Position numbers and translations under genes: made by a program
Shown here: positions 42,810 to 51,366 of the stretch, piece after piece
Layout: each line of letters opens with the position of its first letter
Numbering within the stretch: the stretch's first letter is position 1
IMG/VR virus record: IMGVR_UViG_3300007352_000001
Span: 1-64,000 of that record
Length of the DNA stretch: 64,000 bases
Direction: 5' to 3' (one strand)
Origin: a virus
Notes under the pieces: model-generated
The model's input: the letters and a program-made list of their open reading frames with translations, nothing else
The model's database searches: none
What the model was told of the DNA's origin: nothing

Positions 42810-43234
42810 CCGATACCAACCGCGTGAAGTACGTCGGCCTCGGAGATCTCATCCGACTGACGACGAAGTCCATCGACGATGGCATGAAGGTCGGTCTGCG
42901 ACACAAGCTGACGCAGACCTCCGAGCAGCTCACCACTCAGGTCCTCGACGAGGAGCAGGTGCGAGCGGTGCTCGACGACCTGCAAGCCTTCGCGCCGTTG
43001 CGCGAGACGATCGACGCCGTCCGTCACGCGATCCGCACTTCCCGCGACCTGCAAACCTTCTGCTCGACGATGCTGCGCTACGTCGAGGAACAGGGCGAGA
43101 TGGCGGCGCAGACGATGCGCTCGATGCCGGACCGTCCACAGGGCAACAACCCACAGACTGCGAGCGGTGAGCACTACCACCGCGCGCAGGACGAGATGGA
43201 GCGCCTGGCGTGGGACTTGATCAACCAGTCGTAA
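42806..43234 (+). CDS. Hypothetical helical protein
   Basis: A 142-aa protein with mainly helical pattern (YVGLGDLIRLTTKSIDDGMK; LDEEQVRAVLDDLQAFAPLR; FCSTMLRYVEEQGEMAAQTM). It overlaps its upstream neighbour (ATGA). No family recognised; a structural-region position suggests a virion or assembly role. Confidence 0.55.
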   Translation: MTDTNRVKYVGLGDLIRLTTKSIDDGMKVGLRHKLTQTSEQLTTQVLDEEQVRAVLDDLQAFAPLRETIDAVRHAIRTSRDLQTFCSTMLRYVEEQGEMAAQTMRSMPDRPQGNNPQTASGEHYHRAQDEMERLAWDLINQS

Positions 43235-43238
43235 GCCA

Positions 43239-43859
43239 ATGGCGATCCCGGACATCACAGCGATGGGCATCTACGTAGATCACGGGCGCAACCTCCGCGG
43301 AAAGCTGATGGTCGAGCACGGCGCGTGGATCGCGCTCGGCCGTACCAAGTTCGACACGGTCGACTACCCGTGGTCGAACGAAGGCGCGCCGCCGGCCGAG
43401 AGCGCCACCGACGACGAGTTCACCATCGACAACGAGATGACCTCACCGCTCGGCAGTCAGGTGATGGTGCCGTTCAAGAAGGCGACCATCTGCGCGATGG
43501 TGAAGCAGGACGCGGAAGGAACCATCGAGTTCGGTTCGCAGACCTGGAAGGTGTCGACCGAGGCGGACGCCAAGCACATCTACTTCAAGTTCATCATCGA
43601 GCCCGAGGACTTCGAGCCGCTGTCGGGGACACCGCACCAAGGTTTCCCAGCCATCCTCGGCTATCGCCGGCTCGAAGTGCATCTCGGCACGGTGCAGAAC
43701 GCGCAGTTCGCGAGCGATCTCACCTCGCGGCGCAAGCTCGTGCTCGCGACGACTCCTGGCGGCAGTGATCTCGGCCGACTCTTGTTCGTGTCGAATGAGG
43801 TCTTGCAGAACCGACTGCCGGAAGAGCGGCACGTCATCGAGATTCTCCTCCTCGCATGA
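43239..43859 (+). CDS. Putative virion structural protein
   Basis: A 206-aa beta-rich protein (GKLMVEHGAWIALGRT; HIYFKFIIEPEDFEPLSG; LGRLLFVSNEVLQNRL). Style and location between neck-like and tail genes fit a virion component. No exact family can be named. Confidence 0.5.
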   Translation: MAIPDITAMGIYVDHGRNLRGKLMVEHGAWIALGRTKFDTVDYPWSNEGAPPAESATDDEFTIDNEMTSPLGSQVMVPFKKATICAMVKQDAEGTIEFGSQTWKVSTEADAKHIYFKFIIEPEDFEPLSGTPHQGFPAILGYRRLEVHLGTVQNAQFASDLTSRRKLVLATTPGGSDLGRLLFVSNEVLQNRLPEERHVIEILLLA

Positions 43860-44194
43860 GCACGCTGCTGACGTTGAGCGGAACGATCATCCGCACCACC
43901 GACATCGAGAACCGCGCCTACCTGCCGGTCTCGGCCCAGGACACGATCACCGCCGACGAGTTGAGCACGGTGGGCATCGCGCCGACCGGTTCGTTCGTTG
44001 CCTCGTTCGTCCAGGTGCCGACCGGCTCGTTCGTCGCCTTGCAAGCGGACCGTCCGGTCGACCTCACGCTGAACGGCTTGGAGCCGCTGCGCGTGCGCGA
44101 GATCTATCTCAGCGGCACGCGGGTCCTTGGCATCACGATCTCGAACCCTGACGCCCAGAATCCGGTGAAGGTCCGGCTGCTGGTGGGAGGCTGA
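43856..44194 (+). CDS. Small beta-rich protein, paralog of next gene
   Basis: A 112-aa protein: ADRPVDLTLNGLEPLRVREI, YLSGTRVLGITI and VKVRLLVGG. The order and spacing match the next protein (SEQEITVTLEG; LRGTDIASITLF; VHVILGG). Beta-sandwich-like. Probably a minor virion component. Confidence 0.6.
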   Translation: MSTLLTLSGTIIRTTDIENRAYLPVSAQDTITADELSTVGIAPTGSFVASFVQVPTGSFVALQADRPVDLTLNGLEPLRVREIYLSGTRVLGITISNPDAQNPVKVRLLVGG

Positions 44195-44196
44195 CC

Positions 44197-44550
44197 ATGG
44201 CGCGGTTTCGCACCCGCACGGAGATCTACCGCGCGGACACGCGCGACCTTGTCAAGCTCGCCATCTGGCAAGGCTTCGCAGAAGTCGACCAGACGCAGGA
44301 TCTGCAGCTGGTGCTCCCGATGTCGGGCAGCACCGTCACGCTCGACCCGGCCAACTACGGCATGACGCGGTTCGAGGAAGTGTACCTGGAGAGCGAGCAG
44401 GAGATCACCGTCACGCTCGAAGGGACCACGACCGCCGAGCTGCAGCTCGAACAGATGCTCATCCTGCGCGGCACCGACATCGCCTCGATCACGCTGTTCA
44501 GCGCGTGGCCGGTCGAGACCAGGGTGCACGTCATCCTGGGAGGCAGCTGA
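44197..44550 (+). CDS. Small beta-rich protein, paralog of previous gene
   Basis: A 117-aa protein with IYRADTRDLVKLAIWQGFAE at the start and a C-terminal half matching the preceding protein. The pair probably came from duplication and diverged. Context suggests a structural role. Confidence 0.6.
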   Translation: MARFRTRTEIYRADTRDLVKLAIWQGFAEVDQTQDLQLVLPMSGSTVTLDPANYGMTRFEEVYLESEQEITVTLEGTTTAELQLEQMLILRGTDIASITLFSAWPVETRVHVILGGS

Positions 44551-45107
44551 TGTACACGCCCCAGGGCCTCACCTGGGTCTCGGCAGGCCAGCGTGATGCC
44601 CAAGGGCGCCTGCGCCGCGGCACGGTGCCGTGGGATTCCGTGAAGCCGATTCGGTACAAGAACCCGATCGGCCCCCACACCACCGCTGTGCGGCACACGA
44701 TCTTGATCCGCGATCATCACTTCGGTGGTCCTACCGGGACACCTAACACGCTCGGGTTCGGCGGGAGCCTTGGCCCGGTGACGCGCAAGGACATTGGCCG
44801 AACCCTCACCGTCGACAAGCTGCCTGACGGGCGGTGGATCGACCACATCAGCACGGAGAAAGCTGTGGCACAAACCCGAGTTGGTGACGCGAGTCGCCGT
44901 GGTTCCGATTGGAAGAAGCGCAACGAGGCAGTCGAAGAGAACTTCGGCGCGATCTATCACCACCACTTCGCCGTCCCGGCCACGGGCATCTCGGCGCAGC
45001 GGCCGTGGTCGCGTCAGGACTTTCGCGACTACTACCAACAGCACCCCGATCTGCCGCAGCTCGTCGGTGACGAACTCGCAGAGCAGATCCGGAAGGTCTT
45101 CGAGTAA
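44550..45107 (+). CDS. Hypothetical protein
   Basis: A 185-aa protein starting by TGATG overlap. It has AVRHTILIRDHHFGGPTGTP, FGGSLGPVTRKDIGRTL and a C-terminal DFRDYYQQHPDLPQLVGDEL helix region. Basic, with several His. No known domain. Confidence 0.55.
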   Translation: MYTPQGLTWVSAGQRDAQGRLRRGTVPWDSVKPIRYKNPIGPHTTAVRHTILIRDHHFGGPTGTPNTLGFGGSLGPVTRKDIGRTLTVDKLPDGRWIDHISTEKAVAQTRVGDASRRGSDWKKRNEAVEENFGAIYHHHFAVPATGISAQRPWSRQDFRDYYQQHPDLPQLVGDELAEQIRKVFE

Positions 45108-45130
45108 GCCTTCCCTGACGGAGGATGAGC

Positions 45131-47773
45131 ATGAGCAACTGGTACACGGACCGCCTGAACGACGTGTCGGCGATTCGCCAGGCACACTACGGGCGCACCG
45201 ATCACGGCCGGCCGTTTCAGGTGAACGAGTCGGTGCAGCTCACCGCACGTGTGGTCACTGAGAGCGCAACGCTGCCACCCTACATCACCGGCCGCGTCAC
45301 GTCGCTCGATGAACACGGCGTGACGGTCGACTTCAGTGGCTACGGCAAGCAGCGTCTCGGCGAGGCCGTCGCGCGCGACTTCCTGGTCGGCTACCGGAAC
45401 CACACCCCGGTCGACGTCCTGTCGCGCATGATGGGCAAGGGGCCGAACAAGCTCCACGAGTTCAAGGTTGGCGACACGGTCACCGACCGCCACGGGGCGG
45501 CGTTGGTGATCGAGCGCATCGACCCGAACACGCAGACGGCGATGCTGACCGACGGCTCGCACCTCTACCCGCGGCCGATCCGCGAGTTGAAGCTGGCGGG
45601 AGGCGGCGCCGCGATCGGCGGCGGCAAGGTGGTCGCCGAGCGTGGCAAGCAGGGCAACGGCAAGCAAGGCACTCTGCAGGAAGAGGGCGAGCGCCAGACC
45701 GTTGGGTCCGACGGGATCGCGCCAGGCACGAAGGTGCGCGTCACGAGCATCGACCCGATGTTCAACCAGTGGCGCCGGTTCGCTGTGCAGCAAGGCGAAG
45801 CGGAAGGCATCGTCGGCCAGGAAGGCACCGTGATCGCCGCGATGTACCCGACGGGCGTCGGGGCCGGTGGGCAGTCGCAGGGCGAGACGATGTACCGCGT
45901 ACTCTTCCCGTTCGGCGGCAAGAAGGACCTCTCGGCGAAGGAACTCGCCATGGGGGGAATGGGCGGTGACGGCCTCGTTCGCGAGTCCGTGAACCGGGGG
46001 TTGCTTCGGCGCCCCGGCCAGCGCCCGATCGACGAATCGCTCCTAGAGGAAGGATCGGCGTTCAGTCGCCGGCACTACGAGCGCATCGCGGACCTGATCC
46101 GCGAGTCGAGCATCCCCGAGAACGATCGACACGAGATCGTGCAGAGCTTCGGCCGCACGTTCATGAACGACAATCCCTACTACGACCACGCGCGGTTCGC
46201 CTCGCGCGTGCACAACGACATGGAAGGGGCCGGTCGGCAGTCGCGCCAGGGCATCACGGCGACGCCGACGCAGCGCCACTTCGTCGAGGTGGCGCGCACG
46301 CTGCGCGAGGCGCACATCAACCAGGACTCGCGCAACAAGCTGGTCCAGGCGTTCGGTCGGCACTTCAGCGGCCTCAACGAGCGCTACAAGCACCACGTCT
46401 TCCACAAAGCCGCTGGTGGGGTCGGGGATCCGATGGCCGGGCTGCACGAGGCCGGTGGGGTGACCCAAGGCTCAGTCATTCGCCAGCCGAAGCCGGTGAC
46501 CGACAAGTCGGTCAAGGCGGCGACCAAGCCGCGGGCAATGGCGTCGAAGATCGGGCAGACCGTCAAGACCGGCGGCACGGGCGGGGTCGTGGTCGGCGAA
46601 GAGAAGGGGCTGCTCAAGGTGCTGACCGACGATGGGCGGCAGGTCTTCGTCAACGAGTCGGTGCTGATGGCGCCGGCCGGTGGCCAGGCTCGCTGGACCC
46701 CTCCGCAGACCGAGTACAACGCGCCGCCCATCGCGCTCGCGGTCGGCTCGACCATCAACTTCGATGGCCGCTCGGGCGTCGTGGTCGAGGCCGGTCCCGC
46801 CTCGTGCCGCGTCCTGATGGACAACGGTGAGGACCTCCGTGTCGCCACCCGCTCGCTCGCCCTCGCCGAGGGTGAGAAGCCGGCGTTCTTGAAGGACAAG
46901 GACGACGACAACGACGACTCGGGTTCCAAGAAGAAGGACGAGAAGTCGGGGTCCAAGGACAAGTCCGGCTCCAAGGACAAGGACGACGACGAAGACGAGG
47001 ATGAGGACGACGACAAGAAGGACGAGAGCGTCGGCATGATGGCGCCGCAGTCGATGGGCCTCACCGCACCGTCGCTCGCACGTCCGGCTGGCGCCGCCCA
47101 AGCCCTCGAAGGTCAGACGATCGACGTCGCTGGGCAGCCGGCGATGATCCTCGGATTCACCAAGTTCAACCAGGCCGGGCAACCGACCGAGGCCCGCGTC
47201 GCCTACGAAGGCGGCAAGGAAGGGCTCGTCACGCTCGCAGAGAAGCGCGTGGACGAGTCGATGCAACTCGCCAAAGGGCTGACTCGCCGGCTCATGCGGG
47301 CGGACAACGCTGCGCGTGTGAGCGCGCAGAGCGGCACGGTCGACCGCCAGGTCGCCCAGGTCGCCGCCCGTCTGCGCCCAGTCAGCGAGAACAACCATCG
47401 CGCCCGCGCGGTCGACCTCGACCAGAGCAACGCGCTGGCGATGTCCGCGATCCAGCCGAACGGCCAGATCGTGAACCCGGAGATGGCCCAAGCGCTCGCC
47501 ATGGTGCAAACCAAGCTCGGCAACTCGCCGGCCGTCAAGCAGGCGGAAGGTGTCCTCGCTGGCGTGCGCCAGCCGGGCGCGGCATCGCCCAAGGCGATGA
47601 GCGAGGAGCAACTCAGCGAGGAGCGTCGCCGCGCGCTCACACGCGGCCTCGTGCGCAGCGTGAAGGAAGGCAAGGGCTTCAGCCCCTCGCGGCCGATCGT
47701 CACCTCGACGGGCACGGCCGTCACCGAAGACGTGCTCGCCGGGGCGCAGTTTGTCCCGAACACCGAGATCTGA
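45131..47773 (+). CDS. Large virion-region protein with helical repeats and acidic linker
   Basis: The product is 880 aa; the second ATG (45131) has a better-spaced GGAGG than the first (45125). The N-terminal third has SH3-like units. Two tandem helical repeats follow (FSRRHYERIADLIRESSIPE ... FGRTF; RHFVEVARTLREAHINQDSR ... FGRHF), of a type I recall from phage structural proteins. An acidic Asp/Glu/Lys/Ser linker precedes further beta-rich repeats. The last 150 residues are helical. It resembles a multi-domain virion or tail protein. Confidence 0.6.
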   Translation: MSNWYTDRLNDVSAIRQAHYGRTDHGRPFQVNESVQLTARVVTESATLPPYITGRVTSLDEHGVTVDFSGYGKQRLGEAVARDFLVGYRNHTPVDVLSRMMGKGPNKLHEFKVGDTVTDRHGAALVIERIDPNTQTAMLTDGSHLYPRPIRELKLAGGGAAIGGGKVVAERGKQGNGKQGTLQEEGERQTVGSDGIAPGTKVRVTSIDPMFNQWRRFAVQQGEAEGIVGQEGTVIAAMYPTGVGAGGQSQGETMYRVLFPFGGKKDLSAKELAMGGMGGDGLVRESVNRGLLRRPGQRPIDESLLEEGSAFSRRHYERIADLIRESSIPENDRHEIVQSFGRTFMNDNPYYDHARFASRVHNDMEGAGRQSRQGITATPTQRHFVEVARTLREAHINQDSRNKLVQAFGRHFSGLNERYKHHVFHKAAGGVGDPMAGLHEAGGVTQGSVIRQPKPVTDKSVKAATKPRAMASKIGQTVKTGGTGGVVVGEEKGLLKVLTDDGRQVFVNESVLMAPAGGQARWTPPQTEYNAPPIALAVGSTINFDGRSGVVVEAGPASCRVLMDNGEDLRVATRSLALAEGEKPAFLKDKDDDNDDSGSKKKDEKSGSKDKSGSKDKDDDEDEDEDDDKKDESVGMMAPQSMGLTAPSLARPAGAAQALEGQTIDVAGQPAMILGFTKFNQAGQPTEARVAYEGGKEGLVTLAEKRVDESMQLAKGLTRRLMRADNAARVSAQSGTVDRQVAQVAARLRPVSENNHRARAVDLDQSNALAMSAIQPNGQIVNPEMAQALAMVQTKLGNSPAVKQAEGVLAGVRQPGAASPKAMSEEQLSEERRRALTRGLVRSVKEGKGFSPSRPIVTSTGTAVTEDVLAGAQFVPNTEI

Positions 47774-47779
47774 TCACTC

Positions 47780-47797
47780 GGCCGCTCACCCGCGGCC
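47780..47797 (+). terminator. Short GC hairpin
   Basis: GGCCGC (47780-47785) and GCGGCC (47792-47797) form a 6-bp stem with a 6-nt loop just after the large gene. There is no T run, so termination is possible but weak. Confidence 0.3.
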
Positions 47798-47832
47798 AAC
47801 AGCAACCCCTGATGTGGGGAGGAGGTGGGTCA

Positions 47833-48209
47833 TGTTGAAGGCCACTCGGGATCGCTCACTGGTGGCGGTCCTCCTGGTGCTGCTGGCGTTTGCGAACGCC
47901 AGCTGTTCGGCCATGCCCTCGTGGCTCGGCGGCACGACGCCGCAGACGCTCGATGAGGGGATTGCCACCGGCTACGTCACCCTGACGGCAGCCAATCGGA
48001 CGTTCGCCACGCTGGTCCAGTCCAAGGTGTTCAGCCCTGAAGACGCGCAGTCCGTGTCGAAGGAGTTGGACAACGCCGGCTTGTACCTGCGCCAGGCGAA
48101 GGGCGCGCTCGCCAACAAGGATCCGGACTCCGCAGAGGAGTATCTGAGCCTGGCGACGCAGATTCTCCAGCTCGTGAACAACGAGCTGGCCAAGCGGTCG
48201 GCGAAGTAG
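47833..48209 (+). CDS. Putative lipoprotein or secreted small protein
   Basis: A 125-aa protein after GGGAGGAGGTGGG. It starts with basic residues then hydrophobic LVAVLLVLLAFANASC, a lipobox-like end (ASC) though position -3 is not ideal. The mature part is helical (SKELDNAGLYLRQAKGALAN; ATQILQLVNNELAKR). It may be a membrane-tethered lysis or exclusion factor. It lies just before the nuclease gene. Confidence 0.55.
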
Positions 48210-48246
48210 TTCACCCGGAACGTTGGGTGGTGGAGGAGGTGAGGTC

Positions 48247-48468
48247 ATGAATCCGGAAATGATCGCGCAGATCATTCAGTACATCCTGCTCGGGATCCAG
48301 GTCTCCGAGCAGCTGCTGAAGGCGTCCGCAGAGTTGAAGGACGTCCTGGCAACCGCTCGCGCCGCGGGCGGGGTCACCGACGAGCAGTGGGCTGAACTGG
48401 AAGCCAAGCTCGCCGACGCGGAAGCGGCACGGCGCGCAGCCGTCGCACAGGCGGCGGACGGCCAGTAA
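48247..48468 (+). CDS. Small helical protein (73 aa)
   Basis: A protein after GGAGGAGGTGAGG, with hydrophobic helix IIQYILLGIQV and a charged, Ala-rich tail (WAELEAKLADAEAARRAAVA). It could be a short membrane-associated or coiled-coil factor. The gene sits between a lipoprotein and a secreted nuclease; a lysis role is possible but not shown. Confidence 0.55.
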   Translation: MNPEMIAQIIQYILLGIQVSEQLLKASAELKDVLATARAAGGVTDEQWAELEAKLADAEAARRAAVAQAADGQ

Positions 48469-48470
48469 CC

Positions 48471-49079
48471 GTGTGGTTGCTGGGCCTCGCGGCCTGGTTC
48501 TTCCTGTGCGAGCCGGCGTGGGCACAAGAGCCTACGCCGGCTCCAACAGGTGCCGCCGCAGAATACGACCGCAGCGCGTGGCCGCTGTGGACTGATGAAG
48601 ATCGAGATCGGGAGGACGCGCGCACGGAGGTGCTGATTCGCGACTCACTGATCCCGCCGCGCGTGTTCGTGAACAACCGCGGCAACCGATTGGTCAGCGA
48701 GGGCGTGTGGGTCTGTCCCTACACTGGACAGGTCATGACCGACCCGCGCCAACTCGACATCGACCACATGGTACCGCTCGGCTACGCGTTCCACGCGGGC
48801 GGCAAGGACTGGACGCGTGAGCAGCGCCAGGCCTATGCGAACTGGCTCCAAGATCCGAATCACCTGAAAGCGGTGAGCGCCTCAGCCAATCGCTCGAAGA
48901 GCGATCAAGGTCCGGCCGAGTGGAAGCCGCCGCTGAAGACGACCTGGTGCGAGTACGCGATTGCGTTCGCGGAGGTCGCGACCACGTGGCACTTGACGTT
49001 GCCGCCGGCTGATGCGCATGCGATCGTCGAGATGATCGCGACCTGCCCGCTCTCCAACCGGTGGGATCTCCGCGAGTAA
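48471..49079 (+). CDS. Secreted HNH-type nuclease (DUF1524-like)
   Basis: A GTG-started 202-aa protein. Signal peptide WLLGLAAWFFLCEPAWA-Q. The mature domain has LDIDHMVPLGYAFHAGGKDW, then YANWLQDPNHLKAVSASANR and SKSDQGPAEWKPP, matching the HNH/DUF1524 family (DHxxP...N...K). A secreted endonuclease that may degrade DNA outside or in the periplasm is inferred. It could act in competition or in entry exclusion. Confidence 0.75.
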   Translation: MWLLGLAAWFFLCEPAWAQEPTPAPTGAAAEYDRSAWPLWTDEDRDREDARTEVLIRDSLIPPRVFVNNRGNRLVSEGVWVCPYTGQVMTDPRQLDIDHMVPLGYAFHAGGKDWTREQRQAYANWLQDPNHLKAVSASANRSKSDQGPAEWKPPLKTTWCEYAIAFAEVATTWHLTLPPADAHAIVEMIATCPLSNRWDLRE

Positions 49080-49163
49080 CACGATCGACGAAGTGCCGGC
49101 TCTAGCTACGCCGCCGGCAAGCAGGTAGAGCAGAGCAGAGACGTCGCTCGGCCAGATGGAGAC

Positions 49164-49241
49164 CGGGGTGTAGGGCAGCCAGGCCAGCCCACCTGCCTTG
49201 GGAGCAGGTTGCCGCAGGTTCAAATCCTGCCACCCCGACCA
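49164..49241 (+). tRNA. tRNA-Pro(TGG)
   Basis: The cloverleaf is complete: acceptor CGGGGTG/CACCCCG, D-stem GGGC/GCCC, anticodon stem CCTGC/GCAGG with loop CTTGGGA (anticodon TGG), T-stem GCAGG/CCTGC with loop TTCAAAT, discriminator A and an encoded CCA. C1-G72 fits tRNA-Pro. It ends two bases before the HNH gene. Upstream (49080-49163) is a 7-bp hairpin TGCCGGC...GCCGGCA but no second tRNA. Confidence 0.9.
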
Positions 49242-49242
49242 T

Positions 49243-50037
49243 CTAGGCGACGACCCGATCGACGCGCTTCACGGGCGCATCAACGGCGTAGAGCGGTGAC
49301 AAGTGCCGCGGCTTCATGGTCGCGATGAAGTGCTCGCGCCAGCCGCGGGCAAACGCATCGAGATCCTCGATCGACTGCACCACGAGCTGTCCGTGCGCCG
49401 CGTGCCGGATGCTGGTGCGCACCACCTGCTGCGCCAGCTCGTGCGCTTCGCTCCAGGTCGCCGTGCGGCCGAGGTAGGTGTCGATGCGCTCCCAGAGCTG
49501 CTCGCGCTTCTCGGGGGGAATCACCCGAGCGTGTCGATCCAAGGCTGAGGCCGACCGGATGGCCTTGCCGCGGGTGCGGTCCTCCTCGGAGACGTCCTCG
49601 ACCGGCGCGCCAGGCTTCGGGATGTTCAGTGCCGCGGCGATCTCACAGCGGCGCTGATGGGCGAGCTGCTCGTAGCGCTCGTGGCAGTCGACACAGAGCG
49701 CGACGACGTCGTACGAGTTTCGAGAGCCCAGGCGGTTGGGAAACCACCGCCGGTAGCAGTACGGCACGATGTGGTGCTTGGTGAGCCGCTCAGTGACTCC
49801 ACAGACGGCGCAGTGGTTCGCCCGCGGCAAGAGCATGTAGGCGTTGCCCTTGTCGCCCGGACCGTTCGGCTCGAAGGTGAGCCGGATCTGCTTGTCGCCG
49901 ACGTACTCGGCGAGGTTGTTGCGCAGGTAGAAGTTCACCTTGCGCTGTGATGCTCGACACAATGGCTCCCCCTCACGGGTGAGGATCAACCAGTTGTCGA
50001 ACAGGACCCCCCGCCTCGCCTTCAACCGCCACCGCAT
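49243..50037 (-). CDS. HNH-type protein like the C-terminal zinc region of EXD2
   Basis: A 264-aa protein. The N-terminal ~70 residues are beta-rich; then CAVCGVTERLTKHHIVPYCY, SYDVVALCVDCHERYE gives Cys-x2-Cys ... HH ... Cys-x2-Cys-His, an HNH zinc fold. The pattern matches the C-terminal region of EXD2-type exonuclease proteins, but the exonuclease domain itself is absent. The C-terminal part is helical. Lying right after a tRNA gene, it may be mobile, like homing endonucleases. Confidence 0.7.
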   Translation of the reverse strand: MRWRLKARRGVLFDNWLILTREGEPLCRASQRKVNFYLRNNLAEYVGDKQIRLTFEPNGPGDKGNAYMLLPRANHCAVCGVTERLTKHHIVPYCYRRWFPNRLGSRNSYDVVALCVDCHERYEQLAHQRRCEIAAALNIPKPGAPVEDVSEEDRTRGKAIRSASALDRHARVIPPEKREQLWERIDTYLGRTATWSEAHELAQQVVRTSIRHAAHGQLVVQSIEDLDAFARGWREHFIATMKPRHLSPLYAVDAPVKRVDRVVA

Positions 50038-50057
50038 GGCACAGGAGAATAGGCACG

Positions 50058-50321
50058 ATGGCCGACCGCGTCCAGGTCCAGTCAGAAACGACCACCTCCG
50101 TCGGTGTTGGGCCTGGTCTGGTGCGCCCGTTGGCGCTGCAGCACAGCGGCCTCGCTGACGAGTTCTTCCACCGCTTCGGCCGCATGCACCCCGGCGGCAT
50201 CCAACAGGCCTTCTCCGACTTTGCCCACGCGCGCGACCTCTCCAGGGACGACGCCGAACAGTTGCGCACCCGGCTGCATCAGGTGTACGGTCTCACCGGC
50301 ATTGCGACGCGTGTCTGGTGA
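50058..50321 (+). CDS. Hypothetical protein (87 aa)
   Basis: A small helical protein (LADEFFHRFGRMHPGGIQQA; LSRDDAEQLRTRLHQVYGL) first in a plus-strand train of short genes. It lacks the GRVG tag carried by the next seven products. It is only 20 bp from the divergent HNH gene. Confidence 0.55.
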   Translation: MADRVQVQSETTTSVGVGPGLVRPLALQHSGLADEFFHRFGRMHPGGIQQAFSDFAHARDLSRDDAEQLRTRLHQVYGLTGIATRVW

Positions 50322-50330
50322 GGTGAGGGC

Positions 50331-50555
50331 ATGGGTGAGGGTGGGGACTTTTCCTTTGTCGATCTAGGAGAGCAGTGCACCAGCGACCGCGCGCTGGCGA
50401 TCCGGTTCCTCTGGGAGAGCATGCAGGCCGGCCTCATGCAGCTAGACGAAGTGCGCGCCGGCCTCGACCTCCCACTGATCGGGCAGCCGCCTGGCCGTGT
50501 TGGTGACTTCTCGAAGAGCGGTCCAGCGCCGCTCAGCTTGCCAGGATACTGCTGA
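50331..50555 (+). CDS. Tagged small protein 1 (GRVGDFSKSGPA)
   Basis: A 74-aa helical protein (DRALAIRFLWESMQAGLMQL) ending GRVGDFSKSGPAPLSLPGYC. It is the first of seven adjacent, unrelated short proteins sharing this tag. The stop overlaps the next start (TGATG). Function unknown. Confidence 0.65.
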   Translation: MGEGGDFSFVDLGEQCTSDRALAIRFLWESMQAGLMQLDEVRAGLDLPLIGQPPGRVGDFSKSGPAPLSLPGYC

Positions 50556-50905
50556 TGCTCACGCGCAAGCGTCTGCTCGCCGCGGTGAAGTACCCGACCC
50601 GGTACGATGACCGCTGGCGTGAAGAGAGCTGGCCGGTCATCCGGTTCACGACCGACCAGATGTCCGAGCTGAAGCTAGGGGATCGCATCAGTGTCGACGT
50701 CGGCAAGGCGAGACAGAGCCGCATCTACGTCGTCGACTCGATCACGCACACCCCCGAGGGCGGGACCAACATCAGTGCCCACATGCCGATTCTCGGCGAC
50801 GCACCAGGTGAGAAGACCTACGACGTCTTGCTCGGGCCACCGAAAGGGCGTGTCGGGTTCTTCTCGAACGACGGCCCCGCGCCGAAGACTGCGAGCTGTC
50901 CGTGA
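50555..50905 (+). CDS. Tagged small protein 2 (GRVGFFSNDGPA)
   Basis: A 116-aa protein with a beta-rich middle (RISVDVGKARQSRIYVVDSI) resembling a small ASCH/PUA-like domain, then tag GRVGFFSNDGPAPKTASCP at the end. The domain guess is by pattern only. Confidence 0.6.
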   Translation: MLTRKRLLAAVKYPTRYDDRWREESWPVIRFTTDQMSELKLGDRISVDVGKARQSRIYVVDSITHTPEGGTNISAHMPILGDAPGEKTYDVLLGPPKGRVGFFSNDGPAPKTASCP

Positions 50906-51139
50906 ATGGGCGATCGCCTTCCAGATTTCTTCCACAACGGCACGTTCGACTTCGAGCCGCTGACGCGGCATCTCGACGAACTCGGTTGGCAGACCGAGGC
51001 CGCAATGCGTCAGTTCGCGCGATTGGCGGCGCTCGCTTTCCGTATTCCCGAGGAGTACCTCGTGCCGCCGATCCCGACTGGGAGAGTGGGGTCGTACTCG
51101 GAGGGTGGACCAGCGGCGCGCACAGCACTGCGGCCATGA
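50906..51139 (+). CDS. Tagged small protein 3 (GRVGSYSEGGPA)
   Basis: A 77-aa helical protein (LDELGWQTEAAMRQFARLAA; LAFRIPEEYL) ending in GRVGSYSEGGPAARTALRP. It starts immediately after the previous stop. Unknown function. Confidence 0.6.
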   Translation: MGDRLPDFFHNGTFDFEPLTRHLDELGWQTEAAMRQFARLAALAFRIPEEYLVPPIPTGRVGSYSEGGPAARTALRP

Positions 51140-51366
51140 TCCCGAAGGGCGAGAAGCCGTTGACGCGCAACCAGCAACGCATCGTCAACGCGCTGAAGGT
51201 CATCGGTGAGAAGGGCCTCCTCGATCATCCAGTAGAAGATTTGACCGAGAGCGAAGACGTGCGCAGAGCTGTGGCAGTGCTCAAGAAGTTCTTGGTGCCG
51301 AAGAACGGCCGCGTCGGGTACTACTCGCAGCACGGACCGGCGAAGTCGACGAGTCGCTTCCCATGA
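51136..51366 (+). CDS. Tagged small protein 4 (GRVGYYSQHGPA)
   Basis: A 76-aa protein starting by ATGA overlap: helices RNQQRIVNALKVIGEKGLL and SEDVRRAVAVLKKFLV, then GRVGYYSQHGPAKSTSRFP. The tag is the clearest copy. Confidence 0.65.
   Translation: MIPKGEKPLTRNQQRIVNALKVIGEKGLLDHPVEDLTESEDVRRAVAVLKKFLVPKNGRVGYYSQHGPAKSTSRFP

Noticed and set aside
47833-48468. A confident Rz/Rz1 or holin call for these two small genes
   Set aside because: The lipobox is imperfect, the hydrophobic helix is short and no endolysin was recognised nearby, so lysis functions are only mentioned as possible.
49088-49120. Possible second tRNA before tRNA-Pro
   Set aside because: Only a 7-bp TGCCGGC/GCCGGCA hairpin is present; there is no T-loop or acceptor pairing.
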